The notes below the pieces were generated by a model, which had not been told where the DNA came from, did not search any database, and worked only from the letters and a program-made list of their open reading frames with translations. Shown in pieces: positions 1 through 6,733 of a DNA stretch of 64,000 bases. This stretch comes from Diplocloster agilis (GTDB lineage Bacteria; Bacillota; Clostridia; Lachnospirales; Lachnospiraceae). Location: positions 1-64,000 of the forward strand of contig NZ_JAHQCW010000026.1 of assembly GCF_019042275.1 (NCBI RefSeq). Direction: 5' to 3'. Each line of letters starts with the position of its first letter. Position 1 is the stretch's first letter. The position numbers and the translations under genes are program-made.

Positions 1-200
1 GAACCGGGAACACATCACGTGTTCCTGGTGAATAGGCTCGGTTCCTGAACCCGGCTTTTCGATTTCACTTAGCGTATTCCAGCGCAAGCCCTCCGCGCTT
101 CCAGGGAGATACAAAAGACCCCGGCCACCCCGGAACGTCCCCGTATACCGCCCGCTGTTCCAAGCCCTAAGCAGCGGGCATGTGAAGTCCTGGGGAAGAG
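1..200. repeat. Half copy of long foldback (palindromic) element, cut by window edge
   Basis: Bases 1-73 match 25200-25272 at 72 of 73 positions, i.e. the central loop and inner right arm of the complete foldback element at 25036-25369. Beyond base 73 similarity falls but the layout persists (GC-rich, CCGGCC and GTATACCGCC blocks). A second hairpin follows with arms GCCCGCTG (150-157) and CAGCGGGC (172-179). The matching left arm would lie outside the window, so it cannot be said whether this copy is complete. No protein-coding potential is evident. It lies downstream of hydE. Confidence 0.75.
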
Positions 201-217
201 CGCTAAGTGAGTGCGGC

Positions 218-248
218 AGCCCTGTCCCAAGCCGAAATGGACATGTCC
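218..248. repeat. GGACATGTCC palindrome, 21-bp unit array (locus A)
   Basis: A perfect 10-bp palindrome GGACATGTCC (239-248) is preceded exactly 21 bp upstream by a degenerate copy (218-227, 7 of 10 bases). The spacer CAAGCCGAAAT matches the spacers of the larger arrays at 30203-30274 and 46880-46973. The array ends five bases before the hydE stop codon. As at the other loci, the last unit runs on into extra C residues. Confidence 0.7.
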
Positions 249-252
249 CCCA

Positions 253-1317
253 TTAACCTATATAGTCTCCACGCGACATATCCATGATATATCCGCTTTT
301 TTCCAGCGCCAGGCGGTTTTTCTCCAGGGATTCCGCCGCTTCCGTGCCAAAGCTTGCCTTGTTGTCATAGAGGAGATAGGCCCCCCTGACATCTTCCGGT
401 GACAGGTTGGGCATGATCACATTGGCTCCCGCGTCCAGCGCTTTCTCCCGGCCTTCCGTGGACAGCGTGGCTAAGGCCGTGGTGGCGGGAATCAGGGCAT
501 GGGGCAGGAGAAGCCTCGCTAAGGCTACCATCAGGACTGTCATGCTGAGCGGGTCCTGAACCTCGGTGGCCATGGAAGGATCGGATGCGAAGTCCGCGAA
601 GGGGGACTCGTGATGGGGTAAAAACGGCCCGATCCCTACCATTTGAGGATTCAGTTCGGTAAGATAGATAAGATCTGCGGCCAGATGTTCCAAGGTCTGG
701 CAGGGAGAGCCCACCATGAAGCCCGCGCCGGTCTGGAAACCGATCTCCTTTAGGGCAGCCAGGCACCGCATCCGGTGTTCAAGGCTCAATTCCGGCGGAT
801 GAAGCCTGGCATAGTGCCCCGGGGTGGCCGTCTCATGCCGGAGAAGATACCGGTCGGCGCCGGCTTCATAGAGAAGGCGGTAGGATTCGCGGGACCGCTC
901 GCCCAGCGACAGGGTGACGGCGCAGCCGGGGTGTTCCGCTTTGATTGAACGGATTATTTCGCATAGACGCCGGTCCGTATACCAGGGATCTTCTCCTCCC
1001 TGCAGTACGAAGGTGGAAAATCCCAGAGAAGCTCCGGTCCGGCAGCAGTCCAGGATCTGTTCCGGAGTCAGCCGGTAGCGCAGCGCGTTTCTGTTCGCCG
1101 ATCTTATGCCGCAGTAGTAACAGTTGTTTTTACAGTAGCTCGAGATCTCGATCAGCCCGCGCAGATACACCCGATGCCCGTAGATTCGGTCTCTGGTTTC
1201 ACCGGCCAGCCTTTTGATATCGTCATGATATTCTTCATCGCGGATCAGCCCCAGCAGCGCCTCCCGTGTGGGCATCTGTACGATTCTTTGAATAGTCTGT
1301 TCTCTGGTCGATCGCAT
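253..1317 (-). CDS. hydE: [FeFe]-hydrogenase H-cluster maturase HydE (radical SAM)
   Basis: 354-residue radical SAM enzyme of the biotin-synthase-like HydE family. With HydF and HydG it assembles the 2Fe subcluster of [FeFe]-hydrogenase; HydE is thought to contribute the dithiomethylamine bridge and to act on the HydG iron product. The SAM cluster motif CKNNCYYC has cysteines 62, 66 and 69. A TIM-barrel-like remainder follows, including the conserved stretch LSLGERS. The start follows a GAGGAA ribosome binding site that overlaps the hydF stop, only 4 bp upstream, so the two are translationally linked. It is the last gene of the regulator-hydG-hydF-hydE operon. No hydrogenase structural gene is present in the window. 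Assignment is firm from motif, length and neighbours. Confidence 0.96.
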   Translation of the reverse strand: MRSTREQTIQRIVQMPTREALLGLIRDEEYHDDIKRLAGETRDRIYGHRVYLRGLIEISSYCKNNCYYCGIRSANRNALRYRLTPEQILDCCRTGASLGFSTFVLQGGEDPWYTDRRLCEIIRSIKAEHPGCAVTLSLGERSRESYRLLYEAGADRYLLRHETATPGHYARLHPPELSLEHRMRCLAALKEIGFQTGAGFMVGSPCQTLEHLAADLIYLTELNPQMVGIGPFLPHHESPFADFASDPSMATEVQDPLSMTVLMVALARLLLPHALIPATTALATLSTEGREKALDAGANVIMPNLSPEDVRGAYLLYDNKASFGTEAAESLEKNRLALEKSGYIMDMSRGDYIG

Positions 1318-1321
1318 CTTT

Positions 1322-2566
1322 TTATTCCTCTTCTTGTATCTCGTCTTCTATCTCTTCCCGGAAAGGTTTCAAAGCCCTGGGCAGAATGCCCATTACATGC
1401 GCGATGAGCATCCCATAGTTTGTCATGGGAACATTCTGCTCCCGGGCTGTCTGCATCCGGTAGCGCATTTCCCTTTGATTCAGCATACAGGCCCCGCAAT
1501 GGATTATCATTGCGTAACCGGTCAGATCCTCCGGGAACCCGGTGCCGGAGGCCCAGGCGAATTCCAGGCCGTCCCCTGCCTTTTCCCGCAGCCACCGCGG
1601 GATCTTCACGGTTCCGATGTCATCGGACTGTCTGTGATGGGTGCATCCTTCCACGATCAATACTTTATCTCCCGCTTTCAGGCGGTCCGCCGCCAGCGCC
1701 CCCTTGACCATAGGCTTAAGTTCCCCTTTCTGCCGGGCGAACAGGATGGAAAACGAGGTGAGAAGGATATCTTCCGGCGTTTGCGCGCTGACCTGCCGGA
1801 ATGCCTGTGAATCCGTGATGACGATGGACGGCTTTACCGCCAGGCTGTCCAGGGTCTCCTTGAGACGGTTCTCTTTGGTCACAGCCATCATGGCGTCTGC
1901 GTCCAGAATTGCCCGGATCGTCTGCTGCTGGGGCAGTATCATCCTTCCTTTGGGAGCGGCGCTGTCAATGGGAGTGACCAGCAACGCCAGATCACCCGGC
2001 CTGACAACCCCTTCCAGCAGAGGGGGCTCTTCTTTTACCGTGGAGGCCGCCTGTATGACCGCCTCTTTAATCCGGCCGATGAAGTCCGGCCGGTAAGCAG
2101 ATCCGGTAATGTAGGAAATCTGTTCCGATTCCAGCAATTTTATCAAACCGGCGGACGGTTTTGCCGCGTCGCATTTGTTAATCACCGCCAGGCAGGGCAG
2201 AGATCGCAGCCGGATCTCCTTCAGGAAGTCGAAAAGCTCACGATCCGGCTCTTCCTGCGCATCCAGAACCACCAGCGCAAAATCCGTCTTTCGCAGCACC
2301 TGCCTGGTCTTTTTGATCCTGAGCGCCCCCAGCTCCCCGATATCGTCAAACCCCGCTGTATCGATGAATACGACCGGGCCGACGGGCAGCAGCTCCATGG
2401 ATTTATATACCGGGTCCGTGGTGGTTCCCGCCACATCGGAAACGACGGAAATCTCCTGTTTCGTCAACCCGTTCATCAGAGTAGACTTTCCGGCGTTTCG
2501 TTTTCCGAATATGGCAATATGATAGCGGTTCCCCATAGGGGTCTGGTTCATGTCGTTTGTTGTCAT
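1322..2566 (-). CDS. hydF: [FeFe]-hydrogenase maturation GTPase HydF
   Basis: 414-residue scaffold GTPase on which the 2Fe subcluster is built before transfer to apo-hydrogenase. The N-terminal GTPase domain has the P-loop GKRNAGKST near residue 21, a DTAGFDD switch II and NKCD base-recognition motif. A dimerisation domain and a C-terminal [4Fe-4S]-binding domain follow; the latter shows the family signature CxH (CTH) and, about 45 residues later, HCGAC. The length fits the family. The ATG lies behind AAAGGAG. It is separated from hydG by 68 bp and from hydE by 4 bp, in operon order. All key ligands are present, so it should be functional. Confidence 0.96.
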   Translation of the reverse strand: MTTNDMNQTPMGNRYHIAIFGKRNAGKSTLMNGLTKQEISVVSDVAGTTTDPVYKSMELLPVGPVVFIDTAGFDDIGELGALRIKKTRQVLRKTDFALVVLDAQEEPDRELFDFLKEIRLRSLPCLAVINKCDAAKPSAGLIKLLESEQISYITGSAYRPDFIGRIKEAVIQAASTVKEEPPLLEGVVRPGDLALLVTPIDSAAPKGRMILPQQQTIRAILDADAMMAVTKENRLKETLDSLAVKPSIVITDSQAFRQVSAQTPEDILLTSFSILFARQKGELKPMVKGALAADRLKAGDKVLIVEGCTHHRQSDDIGTVKIPRWLREKAGDGLEFAWASGTGFPEDLTGYAMIIHCGACMLNQREMRYRMQTAREQNVPMTNYGMLIAHVMGILPRALKPFREEIEDEIQEEE

Positions 2567-2634
2567 TCGGGGGCTCCTTTCCTTATTCTAACTTTCTCTT
2601 AAAAGGCTCCCGGGATTCCCCGGGAACCGTTCGT

Positions 2635-4038
2635 TTACAGAAACAGGTCTCTTTCTCCGCCCTTGATTTTCTCAATATTTCCGGCAACCAGGGTGCGTAC
2701 TTTCTCATTATCAATCTTCGGAAGCTTGCTGGCGACCAGCCGGTCCACCTTCCTTTTGAACTCATCCGAACCGTAATCACAGGCGTATTCGGTCAGAGTC
2801 ATAAGGGCGTTGGGCAGACAGACGTTTTTGATATTTCCGGATTTTGCCAGGGACATGAACCGGTCGCCGGTTCTTCCGCTGCGATAGCAGGCCGTGCAGA
2901 AGCTGGGAACCACATCTTCCTCCATCAGCCAATCCACCACGTCTTCGTTGGTCCGGCTGTCGGAAAGTATGAACTGCGGTTCATTGCGCTCCCTGGCGCT
3001 ATAGCCGCCCACATCCACGCTGGAACCGCCGCTGATCTGGGAGATTCCGATCTTGATCAGCTCTTTTCTCATCTCCATGGTTTCGCGGGTAGAAATAATC
3101 ATTCCCGTAAACGGCACCGCAAGCCGCACGATGGCCACCAGTTTTTTAAATTTCTCATCGTCTACGCCGTGATCCATGGCTGTCGGATCTGTGCCTTCCG
3201 CCGGACGGATTCTGGGGGATGAGATGGTGTGGAAACCGACGCCGAACTTCTTCTCCAGATGTTCATTGTGCAGCATCAGTCCCATAACTTCAAAGTTCGG
3301 GTCATCATGCAGGCCGTAGAGCACACCGCCGCCCACGTCATCGATCCCCGCCTCCATGGCGCGGTCAAAAGCAGTCGTGTGATACCAGTAATTGCTCTTG
3401 GGACCATGGGGATGCATCTTCTCGTAAGTCTCCTTGCAGTAAGTCTCCTGGAACAGAATATAAGTGCCGATTCCCGCCTCTTTCAACATCCGGAATTCTT
3501 CGACGGAGGTGGAAGCGATATTGACGTTGACCCGGCGGATTTCCCCGTCCGTCTTCATATCGTAGATCGTCTTGATGCAGTCCAGTATATATTCGATCGG
3601 ACAGTTTACCGGATCCTCTCCCGCCTCCAGGGCCAGCCGCTTGTGTCCCATTTTTTCCAGGATACGCACCTCTTCCCTTACCTCATCCATGGTCAGTTTC
3701 TTCCGGTTATATTTGTGATGGCAGTTAAATCCGCAGTATGTACAGCCATTGATACAATAATCGCTCAGATAAAGCGGCGCGAACATCACGATACGGTCGC
3801 CGTAGATATGTTCCTTGATCTTTCCGGCAATCTGAAAGATCCGTTCCAGATGAACCGGATTCTCATTGGTCAAAAGAGCCGCCACCTCCAGATGGGTCAG
3901 GCCCTCAAAGCGGTCCGCCTTGTCCAGTATCCTTTCGATCTCCTCATCGCTTGCCGCCTTGGATTTTTCCAGGGTCTCCCGGATATAATCTCCGTTAATA
4001 AATTCCTCTTCGGGTACGAAACCATCATGATTTAACAT
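2635..4038 (-). CDS. hydG: [FeFe]-hydrogenase maturase HydG (tyrosine lyase)
   Basis: 467-residue radical SAM tyrosine lyase that cleaves tyrosine to p-cresol and dehydroglycine and supplies Fe-bound CO and cyanide for the H-cluster. The SAM cluster motif CINGCTYC has cysteines 95, 99 and 102. The C-terminal auxiliary cluster motif CX2CX22C is seen as CTAC ... C in the last fifth of the protein, which separates HydG from its relative ThiH. The start is behind AAGGAGG that lies at the end of the small regulator gene; only 4 bp separate the genes. Function is well supported by both cluster motifs and by the hydE/hydF neighbours. Confidence 0.97.
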   Translation of the reverse strand: MLNHDGFVPEEEFINGDYIRETLEKSKAASDEEIERILDKADRFEGLTHLEVAALLTNENPVHLERIFQIAGKIKEHIYGDRIVMFAPLYLSDYCINGCTYCGFNCHHKYNRKKLTMDEVREEVRILEKMGHKRLALEAGEDPVNCPIEYILDCIKTIYDMKTDGEIRRVNVNIASTSVEEFRMLKEAGIGTYILFQETYCKETYEKMHPHGPKSNYWYHTTAFDRAMEAGIDDVGGGVLYGLHDDPNFEVMGLMLHNEHLEKKFGVGFHTISSPRIRPAEGTDPTAMDHGVDDEKFKKLVAIVRLAVPFTGMIISTRETMEMRKELIKIGISQISGGSSVDVGGYSARERNEPQFILSDSRTNEDVVDWLMEEDVVPSFCTACYRSGRTGDRFMSLAKSGNIKNVCLPNALMTLTEYACDYGSDEFKRKVDRLVASKLPKIDNEKVRTLVAGNIEKIKGGERDLFL

Positions 4039-4042
4039 TCCC

Positions 4043-4294
4043 CTATACCTCCTTCTGTGATATCGCTGTCTTCACAAACACGTGCGGCAGCCGTCCTAAT
4101 TTACCTGTCAGAGCGTTGATCTGGTCCATTTCGGCCATAACCGTAATCGACACGGCGGCTATTCCCTCCTGATCAAAGGGAATGCCCATCCGGCCCCTCA
4201 CGATACCATGAAACTCCGACACCACCTTGTTGAAATCCTTCTGGCTGACTCCCGGTTCTTCCAGGATCGCACAGATCACTGCGATTTTCCTCAT
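4043..4294 (-). CDS. TM1266-type iron-only hydrogenase system regulator
   Basis: 83-residue ACT-like small protein of the TM1266 family, often called the iron-only hydrogenase system regulator because it sits beside hyd genes. The fold resembles NikR C-terminal/ACT ligand-binding domains without a DNA-binding part. The segment around residues 28-40 (HGIVRGRMGIPF) is typical of the family. It is the first gene of the hyd operon, with a GGAGGG ribosome binding site. Its molecular role is not established for the family; regulation of maturation or hydrogenase expression is inferred from synteny only. Confidence 0.85.
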   Translation of the reverse strand: MRKIAVICAILEEPGVSQKDFNKVVSEFHGIVRGRMGIPFDQEGIAAVSITVMAEMDQINALTGKLGRLPHVFVKTAISQKEV

Positions 4295-4476
4295 TCACGT
4301 CCCTCCTTCCGGCTGTATTGGGGAACCAAAAAGCCCTTCTATCATTCCTGATAAAAGGGCGCAAAATACCTTTAAAACCTACCTCTTCCGGGCGCCGGCA
4401 GGCACGCCGTCAGATTCCGGCATTCTATAATCGTCCCCTTGTGAATCAGAAAATTCTTTTTCATCAGGTTGGCTTC
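4295..4476 (-). promoter_or_regulatory. Attenuator-like 5' leader of the hyd operon (possible riboswitch)
   Basis: About 170 nt of transcribed leader separate the hyd promoter from the first gene. The middle part (about 4381-4430) is GC-rich and can form competing stems using GCCGG, CGGCG and CCGGC blocks. A strong intrinsic terminator follows at 4328-4360. A terminator between promoter and first gene implies control of read-through by a ligand or protein. I could not match the sequence to a riboswitch class I know, so the ligand is unassigned. Confidence 0.6.
4328..4360 (-). terminator. Intrinsic terminator inside the hyd leader
   Basis: On the minus strand GCCCTTTTATCA pairs with TGATAGAAGGGC (12 bp, one G-U pair) around a GGAA loop and is followed by five T residues. 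It lies upstream of the first coding region of the operon, so it acts as an attenuator, not an end-of-operon terminator. Confidence 0.85.
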
Positions 4477-4505
4477 ATTATAGCAGGTAATCCCGCTTTA
4501 TACAA
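4477..4505 (-). promoter_or_regulatory. Housekeeping promoter of the hyd operon
   Basis: Minus-strand -35 TTGTAT (4500-4505), a 17-bp spacer and a perfect -10 TATAAT (4477-4482). It is back to back with the arcC promoter at 4558-4586. Confidence 0.8.
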
Positions 4506-4557
4506 CCAAAAACGGGAAAGACCGCCACATATTTTTTCGTGGTTTTAAGCCCATGTA

Positions 4558-4586
4558 TTGCAATTTCCGGCGTCAACCGATATAAT
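4558..4586 (+). promoter_or_regulatory. Promoter of carbamate kinase gene
   Basis: -35 TTGCAA (4558-4563), 17-bp spacer, perfect -10 TATAAT (4581-4586), about 38 bp before the AAGGAAGG ribosome binding site. Confidence 0.75.
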
Positions 4587-4630
4587 TTAACGTAAGTATT
4601 CAGAGAATAAATATAAGGAAGGTACGGAAT

Positions 4631-5569
4631 ATGAACAAGAAGAAAGCCGTCGTGGCATTGGGACATAAAGCATTGGGGATTACCTTGCCGGAACAGAAAA
4701 TAGCGGCTCACGAGGCCGCTGCATCCATCGCGGATCTGATTGAAGACGGATATCAGCTGGTGATCTCCCACAGCAACGCGCCGCAGGTAGGTATGATACA
4801 CACCGCTATGAATGAATTTGCCGGCCGCCACCCGGAGTTTACCGCCGCTCCCATGTCTGTGTGTTCTGCCATGAGCCAGGGATATATCGGATATGACTTA
4901 CAGAATTCCATCCGGGAAGAACTTTTGAACCGTGGAATCTATAAAACCGTCAGCACGGTCCTGACTCAGGTCAAGGTGGATCCGTATGACGAGGCGTTCT
5001 ATAACCCCGAGAAAAAAGTGGGCCGTTACATGGATCAGGAGGAAGCGGAGCTGGAAGAAAAAAAGGGGAACTATGTGACGGAGGTTCCCGATAAAGGGTA
5101 CCAGCGGATCGTGGCCGCTCCGAAACCCAGAGACATCATCGAGATCGACGCCATCAAAGCCCTTCTGGATGCCGGACAGGTTGTCATCGCTGCCGGCGGC
5201 GGCGGTATCCCTGTGCTGGCCCAGCGCCATCACTTAAAAGGCGCCAGCGCAGTGATTGAGAAAGACGCCGTATGCGCGCTGACAGCAGAGCTGATCGATG
5301 CGGACGAGCTGATCATCCTGACCGCCGTTGAGAAAGTGGCATTGAATTATGGAAAGGAAAATGAACAGTGGCTGGATGTGATGACTACCACCGAAGCCAG
5401 AAAATATATGGAAGAGGGACATTTTGCCGCCGGTTCCATGCTACCGAAGATCGAGGCGGCAGTGGAATTTGTGGAAGGACGCGAGGGACGCAGCGCCCTG
5501 ATTACGATTCTGGAAAAAGCTGTGGACGGTCTGAACGGTAAGACCGGCACAAGAATTGTAAAAGGATAA
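4631..5569 (+). CDS. arcC: Carbamate kinase
   Basis: 312-residue amino-acid-kinase-fold enzyme that interconverts carbamoyl phosphate plus ADP with carbamate plus ATP, normally the ATP-yielding last step of the arginine deiminase or a purine/allantoin pathway. Recognisable family segments are ALGHKAL at the N terminus (usually ALGGNAL), SHSNAPQVG near residue 46, and AAGGGGIPV near residue 188. The first family segment carries GH in place of GN, a minor variation. The start has AAGGAAGG eight bases upstream. No arginine deiminase or carbamoyltransferase gene is adjacent, so the pathway partner is encoded elsewhere. carAB, which also handles carbamoyl phosphate, lies 9 kb away. Confidence 0.93.
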   Translation: MNKKKAVVALGHKALGITLPEQKIAAHEAAASIADLIEDGYQLVISHSNAPQVGMIHTAMNEFAGRHPEFTAAPMSVCSAMSQGYIGYDLQNSIREELLNRGIYKTVSTVLTQVKVDPYDEAFYNPEKKVGRYMDQEEAELEEKKGNYVTEVPDKGYQRIVAAPKPRDIIEIDAIKALLDAGQVVIAAGGGGIPVLAQRHHLKGASAVIEKDAVCALTAELIDADELIILTAVEKVALNYGKENEQWLDVMTTTEARKYMEEGHFAAGSMLPKIEAAVEFVEGREGRSALITILEKAVDGLNGKTGTRIVKG

Positions 5570-5672
5570 CAATATAACCGCCGGTCACTTCGGGATTTTG
5601 TCTGGAGACGGACTGATTTCACTCAGATCTGTCTGCAGTTTTCAGTCAAAATTCCGATGCAGCCGGCGGTTT

Positions 5673-5736
5673 TTATCTTACATGGTATTTATCTTACACG
5701 GTATTCATCTTACGCAGTACTCTTATTACGCGGTAT
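5673..5736. repeat. Four tandem 16-bp repeats between arcC and the GRE activase
   Basis: Four consecutive 16-base units (starts 5673, 5689, 5705, 5721) share a TTAC[AG]YGGTA-like core: the first two read TTATCTTACAYGGTAT, the later two diverge. They lie in the convergent gap between arcC and the activase gene. An inverted repeat CCGCCGG (from 5579) and CCGGCGG (5663-5669) flanks the preceding stretch and may help transcription termination. Confidence 0.6.
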
Positions 5737-5767
5737 ACCCCCTGCGCAGTTTTCATCACACGCGTTT

Positions 5768-6733
5768 CTAATCTTTGGCAGTCAAGCCGGAGAGAACCGC
5801 TTTCTCTCCCACATATTTCCGGGCAATCTGCAGGAATCGGTTGGCGTTATCCTCCGTCATCAGAGGGGTATCCCGATAGTCCCATTCCAGATGCATTTTC
5901 CGGTATTTGTCTTTGCACACGTTGTTAAAGGCGCACAGTTCCCACCGTTCGATTCCCTTAAGCACTTCCCCTTTCAAAAACTTGCCTATTTTCTCTATAT
6001 TTTCTTCCGTGGCCGTAGCTCCCGGAATCAGAGGAGTCCGGATCCATATTTTCTTGTCCGGGTCTCCGCCGGCCTTCTGGATGAGCCAGATCAGATTGTT
6101 CAGGATCAGCTGGTTGCTCATTCCCGTATACCGGATATGCTCATTTTTATCCATCAGTTTGATATCATAGAGAAAGGTATCCACATAGGGGTAGACCGAT
6201 TCATAGGCTTCCCGCAGTCCCAGGCCGCAGGTATCTAACGCCGTATTCTGTCCGGCCTCTTTTATTTTCTTTAAAAATTCGGTCACAAACCGGTATTGCA
6301 GGATCGGCTCGCCCCCGGACACGGTCACTCCGCCCTCGAAATCTTCAAAAAACATGGAATCCTTCAAAGCTTCCGCAGCCAGACTGTCCACATCCCAATA
6401 AGTTCCAACCACCTTCAGCGCGCCGGGCGGGCATTTTTCCGCACACTGGTAACATTCCTGGCACCAATCACGCCGGATCTGAATTCCCTCTTCGTCGGCC
6501 TGTACGGCTCCGAACTGACAGGTATTCACACAGGTGCGGCATCCGATACATTCTCTTTCGGTCCACTGGAGCGCTGGATGAGGGTCGATGCTCTCCGGAT
6601 TATGGCACCAGGCGCAGTGTAACGGACAGCCTTTCAGGAAAACCGTGGTGCGCATTCCCGGCCCGTCATGGGTGGTCCCTCTGTGGAAATCAAATACCAG
6701 CCCGCAGTCCTTCTTGTAATCAGATGGCTTCAT
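5768..6733 (-). CDS. Glycyl radical enzyme activating enzyme (radical SAM)
   Basis: 321-residue activase that should install the glycyl radical on the enzyme encoded immediately upstream. The SAM cluster motif CPLHCAWC has cysteines 36, 40 and 43. It is followed by a ferredoxin-like insert with two [4Fe-4S] motifs (cysteines 62, 65, 68, 72 and 91, 94, 97, 101), as in activases of glycerol dehydratase or arylacetate decarboxylase type and unlike the short pyruvate formate-lyase activase. The GGEP SAM-binding motif appears as VSGGEP near residue 139. The ATG overlaps the last 14 bp of the glycyl radical enzyme gene, implying coupled translation. It is the last gene of the operon. Confidence 0.95.
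   Translation of the reverse strand: MKPSDYKKDCGLVFDFHRGTTHDGPGMRTTVFLKGCPLHCAWCHNPESIDPHPALQWTERECIGCRTCVNTCQFGAVQADEEGIQIRRDWCQECYQCAEKCPPGALKVVGTYWDVDSLAAEALKDSMFFEDFEGGVTVSGGEPILQYRFVTEFLKKIKEAGQNTALDTCGLGLREAYESVYPYVDTFLYDIKLMDKNEHIRYTGMSNQLILNNLIWLIQKAGGDPDKKIWIRTPLIPGATATEENIEKIGKFLKGEVLKGIERWELCAFNNVCKDKYRKMHLEWDYRDTPLMTEDNANRFLQIARKYVGEKAVLSGLTAKD

Noticed and set aside
2557-4035. Plus-strand frames of 221 and 268 residues opposite hydG
   Set aside because: Antisense shadows of a gene with intact radical SAM motifs.
4381-4430. Assignment of the hyd leader to a named riboswitch (manganese, guanidine, fluoride or NiCo/iron types considered)
   Set aside because: Remembered consensus motifs of these classes do not line up convincingly, so no class is claimed.
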